Positions 9,276-19,281 of a stretch of 25,683 nucleotides of DNA are shown one piece after another; within the stretch, counting starts at the first letter, position 1; the number at the start of each line of letters is the position of its first letter. Position numbers and translations under genes: made by a program. Below the pieces are notes generated by a model, which worked only from the letters and a program-made list of their open reading frames with translations, did not search any database and had not been told where the DNA came from. The stretch is from Pelargonium nanum (taxonomy: Eukaryota; Streptophyta; Magnoliopsida; Geraniales; Geraniaceae), in assembly GCA_036897485.1 (NCBI GenBank), contig JAYMTF010001168.1, forward strand, positions 1 through 25,683, in the 5' to 3' direction.

Positions 9276-12200
9276 CTACCATTCAGCATCAACCTCTTTC
9301 CGGAAGATATCTTCGTACTTCTTAGCAATCTTACTTTGCCCCTTAATCTCACCAACAAGCCCTTCTCTTTTCTCTTTCAACATTTCGAGCCTGTTTTTCT
9401 TCTCTTCCAACATCGAAATATCCAGCTCAAGACTTTTTATGTTCTCTTCAGCCTTCTCCAGCGCCTGCACCATTTCTACTCGCCTTCTTAATATCTCACC
9501 GCCCTCAGATTCAGAAGCAAAATTCATAAGTCGTTTCAAGCGAGCACGAAGGAATCCAACATTCATTCCCAATAGCTCAAAGCTGTTCAATATCTTGTCC
9601 CAACTCTCGTAATCACTTCGAGGGGTGGAAAATTGGGAAGCTTTGATGTCATCAGCAGTTTTGACAGTTCTTTTAATGATAGTAGCAGCCCACTCGCTTG
9701 TGTTGATGTCTTCCATAAGATGGTCGTGAAGATACGACTTCTGCGAGCAGCAGAGCTTGTAATATTTAGCCCTTTCTTCTTCAGAAATCTCATCATCTAT
9801 GTTCAAACCGTTTATAATAATAGTGAAATCCTCAATACTTTTGACTTCTTTGAAATCAATAGTAGATACTGGTAATCTGGCATGACCTTCCTGTGAGTCT
9901 AAAGCTATTTCCTCACTGCCACAATCAGACTGTGTTGCGCCAACTTCAGTATCTGAAGCCATCTTTAAAATATTTTCATTAGGAATATGCTCTCCAAAAG
10001 TCACTATTGGAAGCTCACCTATTGCATGATTAATTTCAAGTTTCAATATTTGGGAAAAAACGGAACTCTCAAAGAAAACGTCTATCCAGCCAAACAAGCT
10101 CAAACTCACCAGAATTTGTTTGTTTTATGCAAGAATTTAACTGTGGGTCGTGGGTGCGATCTGCTCCAGCCAAGACATTTGCTCTCACGATAATCACCTG
10201 CAAATGTATAGCAATAAATTTTAAAGCGTGTAACGGGAAAGAGATGAATTCTGCAAATTAGAACAGGACTCGTGTAAAGATACCTTCAATCTGAAATGTC
10301 CTATTAATTGGAAAATTAACACGTCTCCCACACACACTTTGTTCTCCTTGGAAAATTGTCTCCATCCACCACCAAGTTCCTTCCGGTTCTTTAGATAATT
10401 AATATTATATACATTCCCACTTTCATTGACCAATGTTACTATTCCCTTATCTCCCAATAAATTTGTCTGGCAGAATGGTTCGGGAAGTCTCTGCATGAAA
10501 TCAGATGTAATATAATACAAGTCTTTTTATTACATCGAATATTGTCAAATAAAAATTTGCTGAAGCCATATTTCGGGCTTACCAGACATCCGCGTTGGTC
10601 GTAGGATGGGGTTATAGTCTGCAGGCAATTAGGGATTTCACTGTCTAGACTTGCCATAATCTCTTTTGCTCTCTCCATGACAGTATCTCTGAGTGAGAAC
10701 GTATTAGACCACTTCCGTTTAATTCTGAGTAAAAAACACAGAAATTTGTTACGGACAGTTCTAGCTCTCATATGATTAAACCACTAGCAGGCCTATCAGA
10801 AACTCACTTACCTTGCCGATACTTTCAGATGAACCAGTGGTCTTTCCTGCTCAAAAGTTCACATGAATTCATTATTCAAATTAATGTAAGACATTCATCA
10901 AAGGAAAATTGAAATGATGCAGCAGATATATATCCAAGTCACGAGATTCAAATATAATAGTACTTTTTATGTATAGGTACCAGAAGGAGATTAAATCAAA
11001 CAGGACCACCATCTAGATTCTCAGTCTAGGGCTGGCTCTTCGGAACCGGTTTTCTTGGGTTTGGGTTGAAAAGACCTAAACCAGTCCACAAGAGGTACGA
11101 GTTTGTTCAGGTTGGATCGGGTCGCGGGTTTTACACAGGGATATTAATCGAGTTTATTTTATGCGACCCGAACCCACAAAAGTGCAGGTCCGGTTTCAGG
11201 TGCCCGGGAGTTCGGGTTCAAATTGCCAGCTCTAGTTCTCAACTAAATAGGATCACAGTTACAAGCACACCATAGAAGGATAAACCAATCATTAGTTTCA
11301 AATTTGGTAAATGGGAGGTGTGACATTCACATTCAGACTTTTGGGGCTAGTCTTGCAATTTCCAAATCAAACCAATCCTTAGTTGTGTGATAAGGATGTG
11401 AATGTATCTAACAAAATCATCCACAATGATTGTGATGTGACTTCTTCGTGCAAAAAAACAAACATACGCAATCATGAACATGCACGCGCGCACAAGCACA
11501 TTACTATGCATGGAATATGTACTATTCTACGATCATAGAGTATGAAAAAATTCAAGACAAGGGAGAGACCTCCTCTGGACACCTTGCCAGTCTCAATTTT
11601 TTGGAGTCGGGACTTCCATTTCTCCCCTCAAAGTCTTTTACTCTCACTACATACACCTGCAAAAGTGTAGCAATAAATTATAAAATGAATTATGCATAAA
11701 GCAAACAATTTTGCCTATTGGAATTTAGGAATTGCACCTGTAAAAACCACAAACATGTTAATTTTAAAACTAATACATACCTTGAATTTCGAAGGCTCTA
11801 CTAATTGGAAAACTAACACGTCTCCCACACACAGATTGTTTTCCGTAGAAAACACTGTCCATCCACCATTCAGCTCCTTGCGCTTTGGTTCCATGTGTAA
11901 ATTCATTTTATATTCTTCTCCACGTTCATTTAGCAGAGTCACTGTTCTCTGACTTCTATCAGCCTCCGACATATGATCTTTGCAAAATTCTTGAGGAAGT
12001 CTCTGCATACATGCAAATGAATTAAATGCAAGTCTTTCTAGCATACCAAATCATGTCAACATCTTTTGCTTCCAACACAACTTTGGGCTTACCATACATC
12101 CAAGATTATCATAAGCTGGAGTAAAAGGCTTAATAAATTTCGGGAATTCAGCAGGTAAGCTTTCTTCAATCTCTTTTGCCCGCTTCATGACGATATCTTC

Positions 12201-13289
12201 AGCTTTAAAATGCATAGGCTTCTTTCGTTTATTGCTTCAATTAAACAACAGAAACAAGTATGTTAAATACGATTCTAATTCTGAAATAATCAAACTTCTA
12301 GTAGGACTATTATCCAATAAACCCACTGACCTTTCTGGTTTCCTGCGATTACCAGAGCTTGCCTGCTCAAAAGTTCAAACAAAAACTTTTCATTATTTCA
12401 TGATTCATTCACAAAACTAATATAATACATTGGCCAAAGTGAATAAAATAAATGAAAACTGAAACAAAGCAGCACAATTGCGACCATGACAGAGCTTTAT
12501 TTTACAAATGGGCCATATAAGAAGTTAAACAAAAGCACCATCTAGTCTGTTACATGGACCAAAACAACATGAGATCCGAAACGATGCAGCATAATCAATT
12601 CAAGTGAGACCTGAAGACCATAATTAACTTGGAGACTTGCTGAATTTCAGTAAACTAAAAGAAGCATATATCATAACTGGCTAGTGTCATTCATGTTTAT
12701 TTTCCAGATTTCGGGCTACAATCTACCAAATTCCCAACTATACTCCAATTTCCAAACATCATTTCAATGATTTAGGTCATATATCATATATATCACTGAA
12801 TCTAACTCCCAACATGCAAAAAGAATACATATATCCCCTCCCTACCTCAAGCACCAATTGGGGTTAATTAATTATTTTCAATATTCTTTAACAATTTGGC
12901 CTAAAGCATCTTCATTTCTGAACTTCTTCCACATATAAATAACCAAAAGAAGAGAAAAAAAAAAAACAATAGGTTTCTGTACACAAAGGGGCAAAAACAC
13001 TTATCTACAGTTTTGAGCCCAAAAAACACAATCTTGATAGCTCAACTGCAGATTTCAAGAACCGTAGATCTCTGAAATTGAAGAACAAGAAAAACATAAG
13101 AAAAAATGCTCACTGGTTTAGCAGTCTTCTGGATGAGACTTGAAGACCTCTTTCTGGTCTCCATTAACTTCCTCAGGCTAACCTGCAACTCAAAACCAAA
13201 ATCCAACAAAATAAAATCAAAACCAAAAATACCCAGTAATTTTTTTAAGCAAATGTGAACTGAATCAAGATGTGAAGAGAAGAGACCAT
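9276..13289 (-). CDS. Two-B3-domain protein, gene C, full length (589 aa)
   Basis: Eleven exons fit in frame (1770 nt): 13287-13289, 13114-13182, 12331-12362, 12093-12234, 11781-12002, 11570-11656, 10812-10846, 10583-10724, 10284-10490, 10110-10197 and 9276-10018. B3-1 covers about residues 68-165 (FIKPF, VTLLNERGEEY, LNGGWTVFSTENNLCVGDV, VYVVRV). B3-2 covers about 230-322 (VTLVNESGNVY, GGGWRQFSKENKVCVGDVL, VIIVRA). A conserved C-terminal domain of unknown role follows at about 397-507 (DFKEVKSIEDFTIIINGLN, YYKLCCSQKSYLHDH, SFELLGMNVGFLRARL), then a coiled coil at 514-574 that probably self-associates. The N-terminus is basic (METRKRSSS), as for nuclear proteins. Exons 3-6 and 7-10 are duplicated modules; exons 4 and 8 are both 142 nt. 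If exon 6 is not spliced, a 190-residue single-B3 protein ends at a TGA near 11552. It could be two annotated genes, but phase favours one. Confidence 0.8.
11026..11235. mobile_element. hAT-like MITE, 210 bp, in an intron of gene C
   Basis: The ends are CTAGGGCTGGC and GCCAGCTCTAG, an 11-bp inverted repeat with one mismatch. They are flanked by TTCTCAGT (11018-11025) and TTCTCAAC (11236-11243), an imperfect 8-bp target-site duplication, the length used by hAT elements. The inside is GC-richer than its surroundings, with GGGTTTGGGT / CGACCCGAACCC words typical of a family often seen in plants. It has no coding capacity. It lies between exons 6 and 7 of gene C. Confidence 0.7.
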
Positions 13290-14549
13290 TGCAGAAGAAG
13301 AAAGCAGAGATCTTTTGAGAACACTATGGTCTCAGTTCAGAGTACAGAAGGCAGAGTAGCTTTCTGGCTCATGGGCTTCTCTTGATTTTTCAGTTTTTTT
13401 AATTTATTTATTTACTTTACTTCTTCTGTTTCTCAGAGTTGTGAAGTGTGAGAGAGAAGATATGGTTCAACACCAGTGATATTTTATTATTATTTAATTC
13501 ATAATTTCTAAATCTGAAAAACAAAATAACTGTTAATTGTATTTAGAGGTGTTGACCACTGACTAGCAAAGCAGCGGTGGTAGCGACGCCGGCACGGTGA
13601 CAGGTGGCGGTGGCCAGTTAGTGAGATCTAAAGTTATTTTATTTGTATGAAAATTTAATCAAACACTTGACATTTACTGCTATTTAATTGATAGTCACAT
13701 TTTTAATTAATAAGTTTGTGATAATGTTTGTCTTTGAAGAATTACTAGAGCAACTAATAACGTTTCACAATTTCTTACGGAAAAAATAAACGTTTCACAA
13801 CTTAACACTCACACGTGCTTTAGTAAATTTATAAACCTGCGTTTACTTATCAAATGCACATTCCACATGTCATAACAAGAAAAATAATAATAAATTATCC
13901 AATTTGCTCTTTCATGTTTGAAATAAAAGTTACATCAAATTCATTTTTCATCTTGGTATTTAAACTCGTTTTTTCTCATGCTCTAGTATCTAATGATCAT
14001 AATATGTCATGGATTGAATTTAACAAAAAAAATGATTAATCCACATTTTTGTGGGTTAGGTTTTAAGTGACCGCAAGTTAAAAAATCAAGTTGTCAACCC
14101 TACGTAAAATCACGATTATCCTAATATATGATATGTGTTAAATTCAATCATAAAATTATTCAACCAATTTTTAATAGTAAACCTCGCAAAAGAGACTTCA
14201 TAAACCTCAACAGATACCCTTTTAGCCCTAGACAGTAGACACTCCTGGGGCTCGCAGCTTTGCCTCCAAAAAAATAATATTAGCTCTATAAGATGAATTG
14301 CTCAAAAGCCAACCAAAAATTGAAAATTAACCTCAAGAACATATATTTGATAGTGATTAGCTACAGGCAAAGAAGATCCCAAATTTATATACAATATCCT
14401 AATCCAATTTTCTCTCTCCAGTGTCCACAACTATTTCACATATAGATTTGTCAAAAAATCAGAACCCAAATAAGCAGAGCTGCATCTTCTTAAACAAAAC
14501 CCAGTAGCAAAAACTGTACCTTGCTGACACATTATGTATCATCACAAAT
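13290..14549. other. Intergenic region between genes C and D
   Basis: This should hold the promoter of gene C on its left side. A G-box core CACGTG lies at 13812-13817. A short GC-rich patch at about 13570-13620 (CGGTGGTAGCGACGCCGGCA, then GGTGGCGGTGGCC) stands out from the AT-rich background, but its frames are short and I see no gene. The remainder is AT-rich with no recognisable element. Confidence 0.5.
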
Positions 14550-15185
14550 TCACCATGGAGCATTAACCTCTTCATGGAACTTGAGCTAATGGTTCTGAGC
14601 AATTCACGTCAAGCCGTTCAGATCTCTCCTGCAATTCACAAAACCTCGACCCCTCTTCTGCACATGAATGCTCAACTTCAGCTCCATTTTACATCTCCAT
14701 AACTAGAGACCCTTCTAGTTCAAAAGCTATCCTAAGAAGCCGGTGCAGTCTAGCACGTAAAAAACCAACATTCATGCTCCACTGTTCAAAGTCCAAAGTC
14801 CAAAGTCTTGTTTCAGTTAATATAGTCAATTCTGGAGGTGAAAAGCTTGCAAGATCTGATGGCATCAGCTATGCTGATAGTCTCTGAAATAATTTCAGCA
14901 GCCGACTTATAGAGCTAGTATTTTTCCGAAGAGTGTCATGTAGAAATGATTCTTGAGAGCAGCAGAGCTCGTAAAAGTTGGCCCTTAGTTGTCTGAAAGT
15001 GCAGAATCTGTATTTAAACTGTTCACAATACCAGTGAAATGCTTAATACTCTTTCCTTCTTCAAAATCAGCGGTGAATCCCGAAGAACTGATCCATTTCA
15101 AAGTGTTCGAGCTGAGATGCTTGTCACTCCCAGACACACCAACTAGAAGCGCGTGTTTGGTATTTGTTAACTTATACTTTCAGTT
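14550..15185 (-). pseudogene. Decayed C-terminal exon of B3 gene D
   Basis: The minus strand retains recognisable pieces of the C-terminal domain found in gene C: DFEEGKSIKHFTGIVNSLN, then in another frame RANFYELCCSQESFLHD, then SMNVGFLRARLHRLLRIAF, and at the end FHEEVNAPW before TGA at 14550-14552. A one-base change after ALSDN* shifts the frame and further stops and shifts follow, so it is not translatable as one piece. No acceptable intron connects it to the B3 exons: the only acceptor, near 15236, would leave a 45-nt intron. Decay is more advanced here than in genes A and B. Confidence 0.75.
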
Positions 15186-15272
15186 ACTGTCTTGATCAAT
15201 GTTTTCTCTTCCTAGTTCATCATTTATTGTAAATACTGGAGAGAGTGACAAAAAAACTAGTGTGGGCACTCA

Positions 15273-17022
15273 TCACTTACTAAAATCTATTTGCTTTGGG
15301 CAAGCATTTAAATTCATTAGGCCAAGAGCTCCATCCACTTCAGCTAAGCCATGAGACCTCACAATGTAGACCTGTAAATGTGAAAAGAAAATATCTATTT
15401 AGATGACAATCATATTGTAGTCGGAACTTGGAACCAATAAACTATCAGTGTAAGTTCCATTCAACAAGAAAAGTTCCAATTATGATGTTAGATGGAAGCT
15501 ATCTGCTTTACAGAATTAAAGATCAATCACTTTAAAAAGAAGTTAACTAAGTGCAGAAATTTTCGTTCATACAAGCATAATATTAAGGTTCAAATGGATA
15601 CCTTAAACTTGGACGGCTTGACCATATGGAAAACCAACACATCGCCCAGAAGTAATTTGTTTTCACGGGAGAAACCCCTCCATCCTCCGCTTAATGCACT
15701 CCTTTCCACAAGAAAATTAGTTTTGTACTCTTCTCCACCTTCATCGACCAAAGTAACTGTCGTGTCATGCCTCGGCAAATGCAAGTGGCAAAACTGCTTA
15801 GGAAGCTTCTGCAAGAGAACAGATCCAAACATATAAATCTATCTAGCACTCAAAATCTTGTCAAACTTAAGCACGGGACACAATTTAGGACTTACCAAAG
15901 AAAATCCACGAGTAACATTTGTATAGACCATAGACTTAATAAAGCTTGGAGAATTGCGAGCTACATGAGCTTGAACCTCTTTTGCTAGCTCAATGGCAGA
16001 ATTATTGTCTTCCATGTAGTCATAGGAGTGGTCAATCATCGGCCTCTTAGGAGCCCTCTTCAGTTTACGGCTATAAGAACCACAAAAAAAAATTAATACA
16101 AAAAATGCACAAGATCTAGTACGTTGAAACTCTGAAAAATATGAGCAAGACATTCCAATAAATTAGCTTACCTTCTAGCATCCCTGAAACCATCATATAG
16201 CCCCTGCAATTAAAATTTACAAGGGTTTCCATTTCAGTTCATCATTCAAATAAAACATAAAACAAGTAAACAAGAACTAAAACGGCATCCAAATCATCTC
16301 GGAGTGGGGAATTTAAAATGAGGCAGGGAAAACAGACAACAGCTTAAGAAGGGCTAGGCAGGATTAACAAACTTGGTTGAATCTGAAACACGAACTTAGC
16401 TCGCCTAGACAAGCATAAACCAATCCAACAATGTAGGTTTCAAATCTTGGGCTACAGACATTTTACTTCAAAAATGTGTATGTGCCTATTGTGGTTTGAC
16501 ATTATTGAAGTGAACACGAAGCAATGGCACCCATAAACTTCACTTAGGCCAGAAGAACTTCTGATCCATCCAACAGATAGTGTTAACAATTTCCAGAAAT
16601 TTTGTTCTGTTCCATCAAAATTGACTCAAAAATCCCCTAAAAAGTACAATCTCAGTAGATCAAAAACATCAAAATCAGCTCAAGCAGAAAAGGAGGGTTT
16701 TGCTGCACAAAGCAATCTAAAAAATGAGTAACTAATGGATCATCCCCCAAAACCCAAAGATCTGGCACAACATAACAATTTAAAAGCAAAAAAAAGAACT
16801 CACCAGACCAGCTTCACAGTAAAAGGAACCAAAAAGCCTCTTCTTCATCTCCAATGCTCTCTTCCTCCGCTCATTCTGGCATTTCATCAAACAGATCGTC
16901 AGCAATCAGGTCGCAACACACACAATCGAGCTCAAACTGAGGAACTGAGAAGTGGCCATTACCTCATTTTCAGCTTCTTCAGAGAATTCATCTTCCTGGA
17001 GGTGTTCCTGAACCACTCTCAT
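15273..17022 (-). CDS. B3-domain protein, gene D, short form (214 aa)
   Basis: Six exons in frame: 16963-17022, 16804-16875, 16172-16203, 15896-16070, 15602-15808 and 15273-15371. The last reads through a former donor (TTTA/GTAAGT) to TGA. The N-terminus is acidic (MRVVQEHLQEDEFSEEAENE), then strongly basic (NERRKRALEMKKRL; SRKLKRAPKRP), a likely nuclear signal. The B3 domain spans about residues 98-190: FIKSM, LPKQFCHLHLP, TVTLVDEGGEEYKTNF, LSGGWRGFSRENKLLLGDV, VYIVRSHGL. This is the closest copy to the conserved family (At3g19184, At5g42700, Os01g0234100), some members of which are also short and lack the coiled coil. It may therefore be functional without the decayed exon downstream. The ATG at 17020-17022 is the first in frame after an upstream stop. 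A noncoding 5' exon is possible. Confidence 0.75.
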
Positions 17023-17312
17023 CTTCAGGTCACCACTCAAATGGAGGACAAATTGAAGAAGATGAAGGAGAGAGACCAATGAATCAAATCGATGAATGTG
17101 AAAGTAGCTTCTTTTTTAGTTTAGGTCTGAGTTGTGAGTGTGGGAGTGAGGACAGTGACTTCACAGAGCTTCTTGTTCTTCATGAAGACACTGATACAAA
17201 TCTGGTCTCCATCCTCATGAAAGAAAATCTGGGTCTCAATCACCATCTATTTTATGCTACCATTTTCCAATTTTTTTTATACAAATTATGATCTCTACCC
17301 AAATCGAGTGTT

Positions 17313-17357
17313 CACGTGGATCCCACTAATTCACGTGGGTCACACGTCCTATTGGTC
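17313..17357. promoter_or_regulatory. Twin G-boxes upstream of gene D
   Basis: Two perfect CACGTG cores lie at 17313-17318 and 17332-17337, 19 bp apart start to start, each in a TTCACGTGG/G context. A related ACACGTCC and a CCAAT box on the minus strand (ATTGG near 17351) follow at once. bZIP and bHLH factors bind G-boxes; paired ACGT elements often mark abscisic-acid or light response. They are about 300 bp upstream of the gene D ATG, a plausible promoter position. The role is inferred. Confidence 0.55.
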
Positions 17358-18310
17358 CAGTTGTCCAATTGTGGGTCCATAATTGTTTTTTTTTTAATAC
17401 CGAAAGCATATTATAAACCTAAGAGTAGAGGTGCAGTTGGCTACACAGATTTGGTGAGTGGAAATAGCACTTGCGTTCAATCTCCGCTCAACACACTCGT
17501 GGGGAAAGAGATGAACTTTAGCTATGAATTACTGGGAATTAGTATGGGCGTGGTAAAATAGTTTATGTAAAGATTTTTGTTTTGTTGGTAAGTCAACAAA
17601 TTAAGTGACATATATTTCAACTTACCAAAAAAGTGACTTATGTTTCAATCAAGTAGTTGTGATATGTGTCATACATAAAGAAGTTGGTAGACTTCATAAA
17701 ATACTTTATTATTTATTAACATAATTACTTCTTTCAGTTGTTTGTTTATCTAACATATTTAATTTATAACAAATAACGAGTTTTCAAACATGCCCAAATC
17801 GGCGACACATTTTATTGTTCCTAAAGAGACCGAAGATGAGGTTGTAATGAGCAAGTTACCGAATATGAAGTTTCTGCTACCATTCTTCGTCTATTGACGA
17901 GGCTCCTCCTTACGTGAACAAGTAGTGCTGCCAAACAAGCACTAAAACCTCCTCATTTTTCAAACAATTCCTTTTACATTCATCCAATTTTGAAGTACAA
18001 TTATCAAACAAGCTCTAAATGATTTGAGAGAAGAAGAATATTATTTTGATTATGGAGCTCAATAGCTTGACAATTATTAATTGTTATGATTTATATAGTA
18101 GTATTTCTGAAATCAACATTGACTGGTTTATTCATGTGTTAATTGAGATGTCGATTTGTACTAACATTTATGACGAGTGGCAATAACAATGATGTTGATA
18201 TTGACCAATGAGATATTATTCCATTTTCATTTCAAAAGAATATTGATTTTGACAACCACCTACCAATATTTCTTTGACCCAACTCATCATAAACTTTTTT
18301 TTTCTTAACA
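17358..18310. other. Intergenic stretch, no gene
   Basis: AT-rich sequence with stops in all frames apart from one short plus-strand frame that runs out of the G-box region and has no recognisable domain. TTGGTAAGT near 17585 and ACTTACCAA near 17620 form a small inverted pair, too little to call an element. Confidence 0.4.
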
Positions 18311-18545
18311 ATTAGTTAGAACTGACAATTTAAAACCGAACCCAAATACCCAAAGCCTGATCTGAGTTTTGCAGATTCAGGTTCACGATAAGCTCTGTTG
18401 ACAATTTAAAACCAAACCCATATAGCGGTTTCGAGTTTTGCAAATTCAGTTCAGTTCATCTGAAATGAATCCGGCTATTGGCAAATTCGAAACCTAACGT
18501 GGATCCGGTTAGGAGCAAGTGTTTTCAACCCAACCCGATCTAATC
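18311..18545. repeat. Internally duplicated repeat with ACCGAACCC words
   Basis: GACAATTTAAAACCGAACCC at about 18325 recurs as GACAATTTAAAACCAAACCC at about 18400. AGTTTTGCAGATTCAG near 18366 recurs as AGTTTTGCAAATTCAG near 18434. So a unit of roughly 70-80 bp is present twice, with a third ATCCGGTTAGG-containing part to the right. Such text resembles the inside of GGGTTCGGGT-type MITEs like the one at 11026-11235, but clear ends are not visible. Confidence 0.5.
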
Positions 18546-19281
18546 AAGGACAAATATAGTATAAACTAAGAGCACTTGTCGTATATAGTAATATGCAAAT
18601 GAAAAGACAGAGGCTCCTTATGAAGCTTAACCTGTCAGATTGCAATATTCAACTTCCCTGATATAAGCCATGAATTATGGGATTGCATCCATATAAAAAT
18701 CTCTCATCCAAGAAAAGAAAAACAATGAAATGCATTGAATCCACTTTTCAATAAGATTCAACAAAATCACATTTAGATATATTATGAAGAGTAGAAAGAA
18801 TATTATTGTTCATCAAACTGAAAGACCGTTAACAAATACTAAATGAAATAGATTAGGCATGAATAACACTGCACATATCTACTAGTTATCGTTGTTTAAC
18901 ATCGCTTATAGTCATGGTCTCGTACAAAAAGGATCTCTGCAAAGATACTAGTATACTATATTACACAGTTTTGATTATCAGAGGTCCTATGTTCGGTTAC
19001 TTACTACGATCACAAATTAATAACCTATATGTTTTCATAGCTCATCATGTAGCAGATCAGTCTCGAACATGTACTTAAATATATACAGAAGATAATATAC
19101 CTCGTTCACCTGTACATTTCATGCCACAGGATTGACTAGCACGCAACCTCAAGCATAGCCAACTATGACGATTTGTCCATGATATCTCACTTCCAACACG
19201 GGCTGCAGATTGAACATTGTAAAACAGCATTTTCATAGATTCATTGTGAATGTGAATATTAGCCGAAGTATCAAGGTAGCG
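18546..19281. other. 3' flank of the TMEM53-like gene
   Basis: No coding frame. On the minus strand a donor-like GAACGAG/GTATAT near 19101 and an acceptor-like TTTGCAG/AGATCC near 18932 could frame an intron in the 3' UTR. This is a weak suggestion from splice signals only. Confidence 0.3.

Noticed and set aside
9108-9875. Several plus-strand frames of 80-132 codons
   Set aside because: Antisense shadows of the last exon of gene C, which has clear homology to the other copies.
13560-13620. GC-rich patch as a possible glycine-rich or arabinogalactan-type coding exon
   Set aside because: Only about 60 bp, no flanking frame and no splice context.
15236-15280. A 45-nt intron joining gene D to its C-terminal exon
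   Set aside because: Too short for plant splicing, and the product would stop after 18 more codons.
16735-17561. Plus-strand frames over the 5' part of gene D and the G-box region
   Set aside because: No recognisable domain; the minus strand carries in-frame exons with proper splice sites that continue the B3 gene.
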